NCBI RefSeq assembly: GCF_049347105.1
Contig: NZ_CP186334.1
Coordinates: 5,456,001 to 5,520,000, forward strand
From: Gaoshiqia hydrogeniformans
GTDB lineage: Bacteria > Bacteroidota > Bacteroidia > Bacteroidales > Prolixibacteraceae
Direction: 5' to 3'
DNA length: 64,000 bases
Part shown: positions 33,388 to 42,273 of the stretch, piece by piece
How positions within the stretch are numbered: position 1 is the stretch's first letter
Layout of the letters: every line of letters starts with the position of its first letter
Program-made: the position numbers and the translations under genes
The notes under the pieces: model-generated
Database searches by the model: none
What the model was told of the DNA's origin: nothing
The model's input: only the letters and a program-made list of their open reading frames with translations

Positions 33388-34662
33388 TCATTGCTCCAAA
33401 AATTTAATCGGCTGGTTTGCCGGTATCAGTAAATGAAGCGATAACCAACACAGCAAATAAGCCACGCTGGCTATCCCGAAAATCACATAATAACTGCCGG
33501 TGATTTCGAGAATGACACCTACCGCAGCCGAAAACAACACCCCGCCGATAGCTCCGGCAAAACCCGAAAGTCCAACAACTGAACCGACAGCATTCTTTGG
33601 AAAAATATCGGAAACAATGGTGAAAATATTGGCCGCATACCCCTGGTGGGCAAAAGTCGCCATCGAGATGAGCGCCACGGCAAGCCATACACTTGATGTA
33701 AACGAAGTGAAGAAAATTGGCACGACCAGCAAAGCCAGGAGAAAGATCGTCAGTTTACGGGCCGACACCGGATTTTCTCCCCTGTTTATCAGAAACGACG
33801 ACAACCAGCCGCCAAAGATGGAACCTCCGATTGAAACCATATAAATAATAATCAGCGGTAAGCCAATATTGGTCAGATCGATCCGGTAATTGGAATTCAA
33901 AAATTTTGGCAACCAATACAGAAAGAACCACCAGATGGGATCGGTCAGGAAACGCGCCAGGCAGATTCCCCAGGTTTGTTTATACGAGATGATTGATTTC
34001 CAGGGAAGTTTTACCCCTTCTGACTCCGGATCATCCTGTAAAATATGACAGAGTTCAGCTTCGCTCAACCGTTTGTCGAGTTCCGGTTTCCGGTACATCG
34101 GAATCCAGAAAAGCAGCCAGACAAACCCCAGCGCCCCGGTACTGATAAATGCCCATTGCCAACCCCATTTCAGGGCAATAAGCGGGATAATCAAAGGCGT
34201 AATGATGGCGCCAAGGTTTGGCCCCGAATTAAAAATTCCGGTTGCCAATGCCCTTTCCTTCTTCGGGAACCATTCGGCAACGGTTTTCACAGCTGCCGGG
34301 AAGTTGGCCGATTCACCAATCCCCAAGGCAAAACGGGCAAGTGAAAATGAAAAAACGCTTCGGGCAGCAGCGTGGGCCATCCCGGCCAGGCTCCATGCCG
34401 AAATAGCGATGATAAAGCCCAGCCGTGTGCCAATTCGGTCAAGCAAGGATCCCATCGAGATTAACCCAATCGCATAAGCGATTTGAAAGGCCATGATGAT
34501 AAAACCGTAATCCGATTCCGACCAGCCAAACAACTGCTGAAGTTCAGGCGCCAGGATACCCAGTACCTGCCGGTCGATGTAATTGATGGTGGTGGCAAAA
34601 AACAACAGCGCCACGATCCGCCAGCGGTAGTTCCCTGTTTTGATTTGGCGATCTACCTGCAT
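33388..34662 (-). CDS. MFS transporter, ExuT-like (hexuronate/anion:cation symporter type)
   Basis: 424 residues from the ATG at 34662. The longer frame from 34749 runs deep into the upstream gene and its extra 29 residues look non-coding (GSGNETGGG, Arg-rich). Twelve hydrophobic segments are visible, with INYIDRQVLGILAPELQQ, DRIGTRLGFIIAISAWS between helices 2 and 3, and ARFALGIGESANFPAAVK with EWFPKKERALATGIFNSG, the hallmarks of ExuT/GarP-type sugar-acid transporters. It likely imports galacturonate, glucuronate or a related acid released from pectin. The ATG overlaps the stop of the upstream URO-D-like gene by 10 bp, so translation is probably coupled. Confidence 0.85.
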   Translation of the reverse strand: MQVDRQIKTGNYRWRIVALLFFATTINYIDRQVLGILAPELQQLFGWSESDYGFIIMAFQIAYAIGLISMGSLLDRIGTRLGFIIAISAWSLAGMAHAAARSVFSFSLARFALGIGESANFPAAVKTVAEWFPKKERALATGIFNSGPNLGAIITPLIIPLIALKWGWQWAFISTGALGFVWLLFWIPMYRKPELDKRLSEAELCHILQDDPESEGVKLPWKSIISYKQTWGICLARFLTDPIWWFFLYWLPKFLNSNYRIDLTNIGLPLIIIYMVSIGGSIFGGWLSSFLINRGENPVSARKLTIFLLALLVVPIFFTSFTSSVWLAVALISMATFAHQGYAANIFTIVSDIFPKNAVGSVVGLSGFAGAIGGVLFSAAVGVILEITGSYYVIFGIASVAYLLCWLSLHLLIPANQPIKFLEQ

Positions 34663-35780
34663 AGCCGGTGAATTAAATGATAAGCTTCTTCCTGTTCTCC
34701 GGGCGTTTCGCAGTAGGTGACCACCACCAGTTTCATTCCCGGAACCCACAGCCGCGAAACCTGTTCCCGAATGGTTTCCAAATCGCCTACAATGCGTGCG
34801 TTCAAAACAACTCCGGTGTTGGCAAATTTGTGAAATTCCTCCAGCTTGTTGGTCGCTCCCGGATCGGTCTGTGGTGAAAACGCCGCATCAGCCATTTTCA
34901 ATCCTTTCATCTGAATCACGGCCTCTACCCAGCCCGACCAATCGCCACACGAATGAAAAACCGGGCCTCCCAGCGATGCGCAAATTTTTTCAACCGACGG
35001 AGCAGCCATCTCCAAATACTGGTCCGGCGAGATCATAATGGCATTGTCGTCGCTCATGCCCAGTCCGCTCCATGTTACAGAAGATGCAAACCCGTGTCCC
35101 GGCAAAACGAGCGCGCTGCCAATCAAATTCATTTGCTCCTTGTTGAAGCCGATTGATAAGTCAGCCAGCATATCCAATAGCTGCAATACTTTTTCCGGCT
35201 CCATCAACAGATCAATAAAAAACTGATCGAGCGGATACAGGTGCCCGATCATGTTCAGCGGTGATTGGGTATCCGTGAGCGAAACGGGCAGACGTCCTTT
35301 GGTCTGCTCCATAAAATATTCGATCATGTTTAAAGTATGCCGCCCGATGTTGGTTTGAGCGATTTCCTTTGCCGGATGAGCCAACAATTCATCAATCGAC
35401 GAAAAACGCGGTTTCAGGGCAGGCGCATTTCCTTCCACCCAAAGGTAATCGCCGCCAAAAGCGCCGGCCACGGTCCCGATGCCATACCAGGGTTCGATAA
35501 AATTGGGCACATCAGCCTGAAAAAGCATACTTTTCTGCAAGGCGCCCAACTGAAGCCCGAGCGAACGTTTCATATCCCTGCAACCAAACGAAAAGCACTC
35601 TCCCACCCGCATCCGTCGGTAAACAGCCACTCCTGCCGGTTGTTGCCAGAAACGGGCACAGGTTTCATTCAACCCGGCTGCATAGGCTTCGTATTTTTCA
35701 AAGTCGAAATTTCCGGGTTTCACCGGCGTTACCTGCGTTGCCTGGGCATCGGCCAATCGGTTATCAAATTTCTTAGCCAT
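34653..35780 (-). CDS. URO-D/MtaA-like protein with zinc H-x-C...C methyltransferase motif
   Basis: 375 residues, cytoplasmic. It belongs to the URO-D / methylcobamide:CoM methyltransferase superfamily (TIM barrel). Unlike true haem-pathway HemE it carries His276-x-Cys278 (FHSCGDWS) and a distal Cys357 (VVTYCETPG). These are the three zinc ligands that activate a thiol in MtaA/MtbA/CmuA-type enzymes. MLFQADVPNFIEPWYGIGTV and VTWSGLGMSDDNAIMISPDQ are further landmarks. It overlaps the ExuT-like gene by 10 bp and is preceded, 9 bp upstream, by a homologue, so the three act together. Demethylation of a methylated sugar or acid is a possible role. No corrinoid protein is in the window, so the acceptor is unknown. 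Confidence 0.75.
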   Translation of the reverse strand: MAKKFDNRLADAQATQVTPVKPGNFDFEKYEAYAAGLNETCARFWQQPAGVAVYRRMRVGECFSFGCRDMKRSLGLQLGALQKSMLFQADVPNFIEPWYGIGTVAGAFGGDYLWVEGNAPALKPRFSSIDELLAHPAKEIAQTNIGRHTLNMIEYFMEQTKGRLPVSLTDTQSPLNMIGHLYPLDQFFIDLLMEPEKVLQLLDMLADLSIGFNKEQMNLIGSALVLPGHGFASSVTWSGLGMSDDNAIMISPDQYLEMAAPSVEKICASLGGPVFHSCGDWSGWVEAVIQMKGLKMADAAFSPQTDPGATNKLEEFHKFANTGVVLNARIVGDLETIREQVSRLWVPGMKLVVVTYCETPGEQEEAYHLIHRLCR

Positions 35781-35789
35781 ACTTGTCGT

Positions 35790-36881
35790 CTATTTGGCAG
35801 AATATTCCTTTTTAAGTTCCTCCACCGTTTCAAAAATGGTACTGATCCGGTCGTCCGATACCGAGTCGTCCATGTTGATACAGCAAACACCCGTCAAATA
35901 GGGATTTCCGGAGTCGTGAACCAGGCGGATAATTGTTTCCCGGATCTCGTCGTGTGACTGCCGGGCAATTTCAACCGGACTCAGGCGGATGTTGAAAAAG
36001 GTATGAGGCAGATGTTTCCGAAGTGCTTTCACATCGCCGCCCCAGCCGAGGTCGAGGTAGTCGAGATGCGGGATTTTAGCAAAAGCAGTAGCCATCCGGT
36101 GCGGATCGGGCCCGCAATAGTGAATACCAAACGGACGTTTTTCACTCCATTTTTGATCGAACGGAAGCAGGTAATTTTCATAATCCTCCTCCGAAATCAT
36201 CGTATGTGAACATTCGGAATGCAACAGCACCGGTTTCCGGATATGGCGGACACCCCGATTTACCGAGATGGATGTGGTGCCTGTTTCAGTCTGAAGAAAC
36301 GATGTAAATTTTTCAATCACCCCGGCAATCCCGGAGAAATATTCGTTCACCTCATCGGGAGTCATCATCATGTCGGTAAAGATGGCTTCGCCCCGCAGAT
36401 CCATCGCGATGTTCAAAATGCCACCCCAATTGATGTCGCCGGTCAGACAGCCGTATTTTTTTTTCAACGTCCCGGCCAGTTCAAGTACCCGACTGAAAGC
36501 CTCCGACTGAAAGGCTTCTTCGGTTGTAATGCGACGCAGTTCCTGGCGGGCAGGCAGTACCTGGGGCGGATGGGCTTCGGAATAATTTACCCGGCAGCCC
36601 AGCATTTCCGATAACAAAAAACCGGCTGCCAGGTGTACTGCGCCAATTTCGGGCCGCGCCTGATCTTTATGGGTTCCCAACCCGAATTTTCCCCAGCGTT
36701 CGTACAACACTTTTTCCATTTGTTGTTCGGCTTCCACCCGTTTCAGCGGGTGAAAAAAGAAGTCGGGATCGAAGGTCATTTTTTCATTCTTGTTCCACCA
36801 CTCCGGAGCCAGCACAATATCGACCGGCAATATTTTTTCATTGGTCAACATATCGATCAAATCACTAATAATCAACAGCAA
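35790..36881 (-). CDS. URO-D/MtaA-like protein, second zinc-motif copy
   Basis: 363 residues; an internal ATG at 36851 (MLTNEKILPVD) is an equally good start and leaves more room after the terminator upstream. Same superfamily as its downstream neighbour, with His254-x-Cys256 (GIHYCGPDP) and Cys333/Cys334 (GVCCINMDD) as probable zinc ligands. Other landmarks are DINWGGILNIAMDLRGEAIF, DMMMTPDEVNEYFSG, HSECSHTMISEEDYENYLLP and YLDLGWGGDVKALRKHLP. The two proteins are paralogs rather than copies and could form a heterodimer or two steps. It is the first gene after the SusCD terminator and may have its own promoter in 36882-36905. Confidence 0.75.
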   Translation of the reverse strand: MLLIISDLIDMLTNEKILPVDIVLAPEWWNKNEKMTFDPDFFFHPLKRVEAEQQMEKVLYERWGKFGLGTHKDQARPEIGAVHLAAGFLLSEMLGCRVNYSEAHPPQVLPARQELRRITTEEAFQSEAFSRVLELAGTLKKKYGCLTGDINWGGILNIAMDLRGEAIFTDMMMTPDEVNEYFSGIAGVIEKFTSFLQTETGTTSISVNRGVRHIRKPVLLHSECSHTMISEEDYENYLLPFDQKWSEKRPFGIHYCGPDPHRMATAFAKIPHLDYLDLGWGGDVKALRKHLPHTFFNIRLSPVEIARQSHDEIRETIIRLVHDSGNPYLTGVCCINMDDSVSDDRISTIFETVEELKKEYSAK

Positions 36882-36905
36882 AGATCCAACACAACGGTTT
36901 TATAA

Positions 36906-36938
36906 AAAAGGAGCGAGGAGACTCTCCTAACTCCTTTT
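36906..36938 (-). terminator. Intrinsic terminator downstream of susD
   Basis: AAAAGGAG (36906-36913) pairs with CTCCTTTT (36931-36938), and an inner GGAG/CTCC (36917-36920 / 36924-36927) makes the loop compact. Read on the - strand the stem ends in a T-run. It lies 38 bp after the susD stop and should separate SusCD from the URO-D/ExuT genes. Confidence 0.75.
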
Positions 36939-36976
36939 ATGATAAACAATCTAACTAAAATCAGTAGGTACAGCCG

Positions 36977-38794
36977 TTAATAGCCCGGGTTTTGTCCAAA
37001 TTCTTCGGCGTTCAGTATCTGAAGCAGGAAGCGTTCGGGAATCGGACGAAGCAACGCCATTTGAGGAGAAGACTGAAGGTATTGCCAGATATCCAGGTTG
37101 CGTTCCCGGATATAATCGGCTGGTTTGCCTGTTCTTTTGATATCCATCCAGCGCAGATGTTCGCCGCACAGTTCACGGGCTCTTTCGTCAAGAACAAAGT
37201 CGAATGTCATCTGGCTTTGTGAAACGCTCATTTGGGTTTCTTTACCAGGCACAGCAGCCCGGGCCCTTAGTGCATTAATATGAGGTACAGCCCCCCCGGG
37301 GTTATTCAATCCGATATGAGCCTCAGCCGCAGCCAGGTACATTTCGGCCAAACGGATCATAATGACATCAAGGGTTCCCCGGTCTGAAGTAGGAATTCCA
37401 CCTGAACCGTCAGGATTGACCGAGCCACGGGTCGGATCATCATATTTTTTCAAAGCAGGGAAACGAACCTGTTTGAACGCGTGAGTGGTTATTCGGCCGG
37501 TCACCGGATCATAGGTATCGTTAATATCAAAACAGGCATACGGGCGGGTTGCCTTATCAGCAATCGGATGTTTGGAGTAAAAGATTGCCGTGTCGCCCGG
37601 AGCAATGCGCGTACCTGCCACAGAAGCATTCTTCTCATAGTTTATAAAATCGGTGGAACCGGCCTGCCAGGTATAGCCGTTCGGACTGTTGCAATAATAA
37701 ACATCGCGGAAGAAGGCCCGGTAGCGGGCGTCAATTTCATCATTATACAGGTTGAGCAGGTACTTGGTCGGCATCATCGACATGTCGCCCGGACGGGCAC
37801 GTTTATCGTCACCATAGGCCAGGTCCTTCACCATCAGATTATTGCCATCCGAATAAGCTGACGAGTAAGCAGCTTTAAAGTATTGGTGCAAACGATTCGG
37901 GTTGCTCTCCCTCGGGTTAAGGCCAGAGGTGCGGGCATGTGTCACGACAAACAGCGCCTCTTTATTTGTTTTATTGTTCCGGTAATCGAAAATTTGATCG
38001 GGGGTACTGTATAAACCGGTTTTCAGAGCAGCCTGATTGTTAATTACATACTCGGCAGCATCTCGGGCAATGGTATAGTAGGTAGCGGCATCGTTATACA
38101 TGGCGCTGTAGTAGCCAGAAGCGCGTGTAAGAGCTGTACGTGCCAATAGTCCGTAAGCCGCTTTTTTTGTTGCGCGGCCAACGTCGGTTGCCGGGAGCGG
38201 ATCAACCGGAAGCTTCTGACATGCAATCTGCAAATCACTTATAATCAGATCGTAAAAATCGCTATACGGACTTCGGTAGGCATACTGTTCAAATGTTTTG
38301 GTTTCCGTTTTACGTAAATCACAGTTACCGTAAATCTCGACTAAGTGCCAGTAATAGTAAGCGCGCAGGAAGCGGAGTTCGCCTTCACGGGCATCTTTTT
38401 CTACCTGCGAATTAAATTCAATGCCTCCTATGCGTTCCAATCCGGCATTGCAGTAATTTATCCCCTCGTAAAAACGGTTGAAGTCGTTGTAAAACTGGCC
38501 TACTGCCGGAGTTGTTTCCTGGTATTTTGACATCTGGCGCCCATAGGTTCCGTTTCCGATATTAATAAACAAGTCGTTACCTCCAACAAGGAACAACACC
38601 ATATCCTCGCGTCCGTAGAACTGGCTTTCCAGGTTCACATAAGCCGAATTAACCAACATGTTGAGTCCTTCCTGAGTCGAGAATATAACATCGGCAGTTG
38701 CCCCGGAAGGATTATACTCGTCCAAACTACATGAAGAGAAATTTAAAGCTATTGCAGCAAAAGCAATAGACATTATATAATTGATCTGTTTCAT
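36977..38794 (-). CDS. susD: SusD/RagB-family surface glycan-binding lipoprotein
   Basis: 605 residues with lipoprotein signal NFSSCSLDEYNP (Cys22). Standard SusD features: N-terminal STQEGLNMLVNSAYVNL, tetratricopeptide-like helices (LRFLRAYYYWHLVEIYGNCDL, AAYGLLARTALTRASGYY), and the C-terminal RLAEMYLAAAEAHIGLNNPG, INALRARA and FVLDERARELCGEHLRWMDI. It sits over the SusC channel at the cell surface and binds the glycan. It starts 30 bp after susC and is the partner of that receptor. It is the only SusD in the window, and no SusE/F-like gene follows. Glycan identity is inferred from the surrounding enzymes (pectin/RG-II-like). Confidence 0.95.
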   Translation of the reverse strand: MKQINYIMSIAFAAIALNFSSCSLDEYNPSGATADVIFSTQEGLNMLVNSAYVNLESQFYGREDMVLFLVGGNDLFINIGNGTYGRQMSKYQETTPAVGQFYNDFNRFYEGINYCNAGLERIGGIEFNSQVEKDAREGELRFLRAYYYWHLVEIYGNCDLRKTETKTFEQYAYRSPYSDFYDLIISDLQIACQKLPVDPLPATDVGRATKKAAYGLLARTALTRASGYYSAMYNDAATYYTIARDAAEYVINNQAALKTGLYSTPDQIFDYRNNKTNKEALFVVTHARTSGLNPRESNPNRLHQYFKAAYSSAYSDGNNLMVKDLAYGDDKRARPGDMSMMPTKYLLNLYNDEIDARYRAFFRDVYYCNSPNGYTWQAGSTDFINYEKNASVAGTRIAPGDTAIFYSKHPIADKATRPYACFDINDTYDPVTGRITTHAFKQVRFPALKKYDDPTRGSVNPDGSGGIPTSDRGTLDVIMIRLAEMYLAAAEAHIGLNNPGGAVPHINALRARAAVPGKETQMSVSQSQMTFDFVLDERARELCGEHLRWMDIKRTGKPADYIRERNLDIWQYLQSSPQMALLRPIPERFLLQILNAEEFGQNPGY

Positions 38795-38824
38795 TTTTTA
38801 CTAGTTTTTCAGTTCAGTTAACGA

Positions 38825-41800
38825 TTAGAAATTCACATTCACCCCAAAAACAAATTGCCTTGTAAGCGGATCTCTTGCCGCCCCTCCACGTTCCGGGTCG
38901 TAATCCTTAATCAACGGATTATTATTGAAAGTCAACAAATTAGCACCTGTAACATATACGCGCAGATTGCTGATGTTCGCAGATTTCAACCAGCTATTGG
39001 GTAGCGTGTAGCCCAAGGTGACATTTTTCAGTTTCACATACGAACCATCGGCAAACCAATAGGATTGGTAGCCCACATAGTTAAAGAATTCGCCGTTGTT
39101 CGGCCGGGGGAAGTCTGCCTTTGTAGCTTCCGGAGTCCAGTACTTAAAGTAAGCGGGGAAGTTGGTATCGCCTTTCGGATCGAATGCTCCGGTAAAGTCG
39201 CTTTCCAGTAATTGCCCCCAGCGGGCTGTCAGGTAGAAACTAAAATCAATGCCTTTGTAATAGAATGAGTTATTCAGACCGGCTACCCACTTGGGTGTTC
39301 TCGAACCGATATAAGTGACATCGTTCACCCCGTCAATGACGTTATCGCCATTGATGTCGCGAAGTTTAATATCACCCGGCTGGAAAGGCTGTGTTTTGCC
39401 TGCATCTTTAAAATAAGTAGCAGCTTCGGCGGCTTCAGATGCCATCCAGATCCCCTGGCGGTCGAAGGTATAATACGATTTGATGGGGGCTCCCAATATC
39501 AATGAATTATGTTCTTTTCGTTGTCCGTCATAGATATTTTCACCATCAATCAAACTGGTAATCTTTTCTTTATTGCGCGAATAGGTGAAGTTGGTACTCC
39601 ATTTAAAGTCCTTTTTATCGATGTTTACTGTATTAATCGCGAGCTCAATTCCCTTGTTTCTCGAAGAACCAATATTCTGGTAAGTTTGAAAGGGCGTATT
39701 ATTTCCGCTGCCCATAGAGGTAGGCAACGAGCGAAGCATCAGAATATCATCGGTTTTGGTGTCGTAATAGTCGAATACAACCGAAACACGGTTGTCCAGG
39801 ATACCTAAATCCAGACCATAATCGATGGATTTGGAGATTTCCCATCCGAGATCCTTATTTCCAATAATCGTGTTGAAGTTATAATAAATAAACCCTTGTT
39901 CCTGGAACGCAGCATTGGTGAAAGGCGACACACCGCTTTGGGTACCGTATTCGCTGATACCTGAGTTTCCGGTAGTTCCCCAGCTTACCCGCAGCTTGGC
40001 ATTCGATAGCCAGTTTTTGGTATCGGCCATAAATCCCTCTTCCGAAATTCGCCAGGCACCGGCAACCGACGGGAACATAGCCCATTGTTCTGAAAGGCGT
40101 GATGCGCCGTCCCAACGACTGGAAACGGTCAACAGATATTTGTCACGATAACTGTAATTAATACGGCCGGCAAACGACAAAGTCTGGCTGCCGACGTAAC
40201 CGGATGCAATATTGTAGGTATCCTTGTTGTTTGCTCCCAGACTGTAAAACAATTGGTTGGCAACAAGTTGCCCCTCACCGTAAGCATAAACATTGTCGTA
40301 CATCGACTTGGTCCACGATGTTAAGGCCGTAACGCCAAAACTATGCTCTCCGATATTTTTTGAGAAATTAAGAATGTTGTCCCAGCTGTAATAGCGCTGT
40401 GTTGAAGCAGTAATCGAAGAAGTGGAAGTAGAGTACTGGCCTGCCCTGTCGATTGAATTTGCCCCGGCGTAATCGCCGTTCCGTGCAAATTTCAGGTTTG
40501 TCCCGATGTTTGAACGGAAGGACAATCCCGAAACCGGCCTGAATTCGAGGTATCCATTTGCTATAACATTTGTATTCAGCCGATTATATGAAGCAATATA
40601 ATCATCGGCTTCATCGGCCAGCGGAGATACCCGGAACGAAGTTCCCAGCGGGAAAAGAATGACATTGCCCTCATCGTCGTATGCTCTTCCCAGCGGGCTG
40701 TTGGTTGCCGCCCTCCAGAGCACATTGCTGGCCCTGATGTCGGTGGCATAATGTGTAACCTGAGCAGTTCCTCCCAATGTCAGGAAATCATACATTTTGT
40801 AATCTGCATTCATCCGGATGGAATACCGTTTCATCTCGTCGTCGGCAAATGAACCTTTTTCGTTGTAATACCCGGCCGACAGGTAAGAGGTAGCCTTTTC
40901 ATTACCCATCGTTGCGGTAATCTGATGACTTTGCTGAATACCATTGTGCATCACTTCATCCACCCAATTTGTATAATACCCGTTTTGAATGGCTTCCCAT
41001 TCGGTTGACGAAAAAATGGCCACGTCGTCGGCCGGTGAATTCCAACTGCCATTGGCCCGGTAGGCTTCACGACGAACGTTCAGAAAATCTTCACCTGTCA
41101 ACATTTCAGGATATTGTGCCCAGCCGTTCACACCGTAGTAGCCACTGTAGGAAATTTTTGTTTCTCCGGCTTTCCCTTTTTTAGTGGTGATGATAATAAC
41201 CCCGTTGGCGCCCTGAGACCCGTAAATCGCGGTAGAAGATGCATCTTTCAATACCTCGATTGACTCAATGTCTTCGGGGGCAATGTCGGTATAGCTACCA
41301 CCCTGCATTCCATCAATAATAATGAGGGGGCTGTTTGACCCATTGATCGAACGGTTACCACGAATGCGAATTTCCACATCAGACCCGGCTTTACCGGATT
41401 GACGGATAACATCAACCCCGGTAACTTGTCCCTGCAGGGCTTCCATCGCGTTGAATGTCGGAATCCGGGTAATGTCGTCGCTTTTTACAGAAGCTACCGA
41501 ACCGGTCAGGTCGCGTTTCCTTATCGTACCGTAACCAATAGCCACTACTTCTTCGATGCCGATTGTTTCCTCTACCAATTTAACATTGAGGTAAGTTTGC
41601 CCGTCAAAACTCACTTCCTGAGAAACCATGCCGACAAAAGAAAATACCAACACCGAACCCGGCCTTACGTTGTTCAGGGTAAACGATCCGTCCAAATCGG
41701 TGATTGTTCCCGTGTTTACTCCTTTCACCACCACGGTTACTCCCGGAATCGGTTCGCCGGACGCTGTCGTCACCTTCCCGCTTGCCGTTTGCGGTTGCAC

Positions 41801-42187
41801 AGTCCGATTCACGCTTCGGACCTGTTCGTCGGCGCGAATAATTACCTGCCGGTCGTAAAGGGTGTATTTCAGGTTCTGGCCTTTCAGAATTTCATCCAGC
41901 ACCTGGGTGATCGTGGCGTTTTCGAGGTTAACGTTGACTCTCCTGTTTTCATCCAGCTCGGAGAGATTGTACAGGAAAACATATTCACTTTCCGTCTCAA
42001 TCTGGTTAAGGATTTCTTTTACCGTTGAATTCGAAAGCTTCAGGTTTAGTTTCGTTGATTGCGAGTACGAATTTGCCGTAACGGAAATTACGAAACACAA
42101 AGAGATCAGTGTAGTTAGTTTCATGATTCTCCATAATGTTTTAATGCTTCCCCACCAGGGAAAGTCTGTTAATGACTTTTTTTTCAT
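38825..42187 (-). CDS. susC: SusC/RagA TonB-dependent outer-membrane receptor with STN domain
   Basis: 1120 residues. After the signal (core MKLTTLISLCFVISVTANS) comes an STN domain at about 46-118 (STVKEILNQIETESEYVFLY, TITQVLDEILKGQNLKYTLY). A carboxypeptidase-D-like repeat follows at about 134-210 (GEPIPGVTVVVKGVNTGT), then a plug with the TonB-box-like EEVVAIGYGTIRKRDLTGSV and DASSTAIYGSQGANGVIIIT, and a beta-barrel ending FVFGVNVNF. An STN domain means the receptor signals to a FecR anti-sigma protein when loaded. That matches the FecR and ECF sigma genes immediately upstream on the same strand. It imports oligosaccharides across the outer membrane together with SusD. Confidence 0.96.
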   Translation of the reverse strand: MKKKSLTDFPWWGSIKTLWRIMKLTTLISLCFVISVTANSYSQSTKLNLKLSNSTVKEILNQIETESEYVFLYNLSELDENRRVNVNLENATITQVLDEILKGQNLKYTLYDRQVIIRADEQVRSVNRTVQPQTASGKVTTASGEPIPGVTVVVKGVNTGTITDLDGSFTLNNVRPGSVLVFSFVGMVSQEVSFDGQTYLNVKLVEETIGIEEVVAIGYGTIRKRDLTGSVASVKSDDITRIPTFNAMEALQGQVTGVDVIRQSGKAGSDVEIRIRGNRSINGSNSPLIIIDGMQGGSYTDIAPEDIESIEVLKDASSTAIYGSQGANGVIIITTKKGKAGETKISYSGYYGVNGWAQYPEMLTGEDFLNVRREAYRANGSWNSPADDVAIFSSTEWEAIQNGYYTNWVDEVMHNGIQQSHQITATMGNEKATSYLSAGYYNEKGSFADDEMKRYSIRMNADYKMYDFLTLGGTAQVTHYATDIRASNVLWRAATNSPLGRAYDDEGNVILFPLGTSFRVSPLADEADDYIASYNRLNTNVIANGYLEFRPVSGLSFRSNIGTNLKFARNGDYAGANSIDRAGQYSTSTSSITASTQRYYSWDNILNFSKNIGEHSFGVTALTSWTKSMYDNVYAYGEGQLVANQLFYSLGANNKDTYNIASGYVGSQTLSFAGRINYSYRDKYLLTVSSRWDGASRLSEQWAMFPSVAGAWRISEEGFMADTKNWLSNAKLRVSWGTTGNSGISEYGTQSGVSPFTNAAFQEQGFIYYNFNTIIGNKDLGWEISKSIDYGLDLGILDNRVSVVFDYYDTKTDDILMLRSLPTSMGSGNNTPFQTYQNIGSSRNKGIELAINTVNIDKKDFKWSTNFTYSRNKEKITSLIDGENIYDGQRKEHNSLILGAPIKSYYTFDRQGIWMASEAAEAATYFKDAGKTQPFQPGDIKLRDINGDNVIDGVNDVTYIGSRTPKWVAGLNNSFYYKGIDFSFYLTARWGQLLESDFTGAFDPKGDTNFPAYFKYWTPEATKADFPRPNNGEFFNYVGYQSYWFADGSYVKLKNVTLGYTLPNSWLKSANISNLRVYVTGANLLTFNNNPLIKDYDPERGGAARDPLTRQFVFGVNVNF

Positions 42188-42241
42188 AAATTTGACATGT
42201 TTAGATTATAATAAACAACCGGTTGATTTCAACCTGGTGCG

Positions 42242-42271
42242 AACCGGAGGATGTGCCACCATCTTCCGGTT
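42242..42271. terminator. Strong hairpin between fecR and susC, T-run on the + strand
   Basis: Twelve-base arms (42242-42253 and 42260-42271, starting AACCGGAGG) pair with a single G-T and a 6-nt loop. The run of T follows on the + strand, so as an intrinsic terminator it would stop transcripts antisense to susC. On the coding (-) strand it is a stable stem 2 bp after the fecR stop that could protect or attenuate. Confidence 0.6.
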
Positions 42272-42273
42272 TT

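Noticed and set aside
34653..36881. Haem biosynthesis (HemE) for the URO-D-like pair
   Set aside because: The zinc H-x-C...C motif and the context with an ExuT-like transporter do not fit HemE, and no other haem gene is near.
41399..42028. 209-aa + strand frame
   Set aside because: Antisense shadow of the STN and plug region of SusC.
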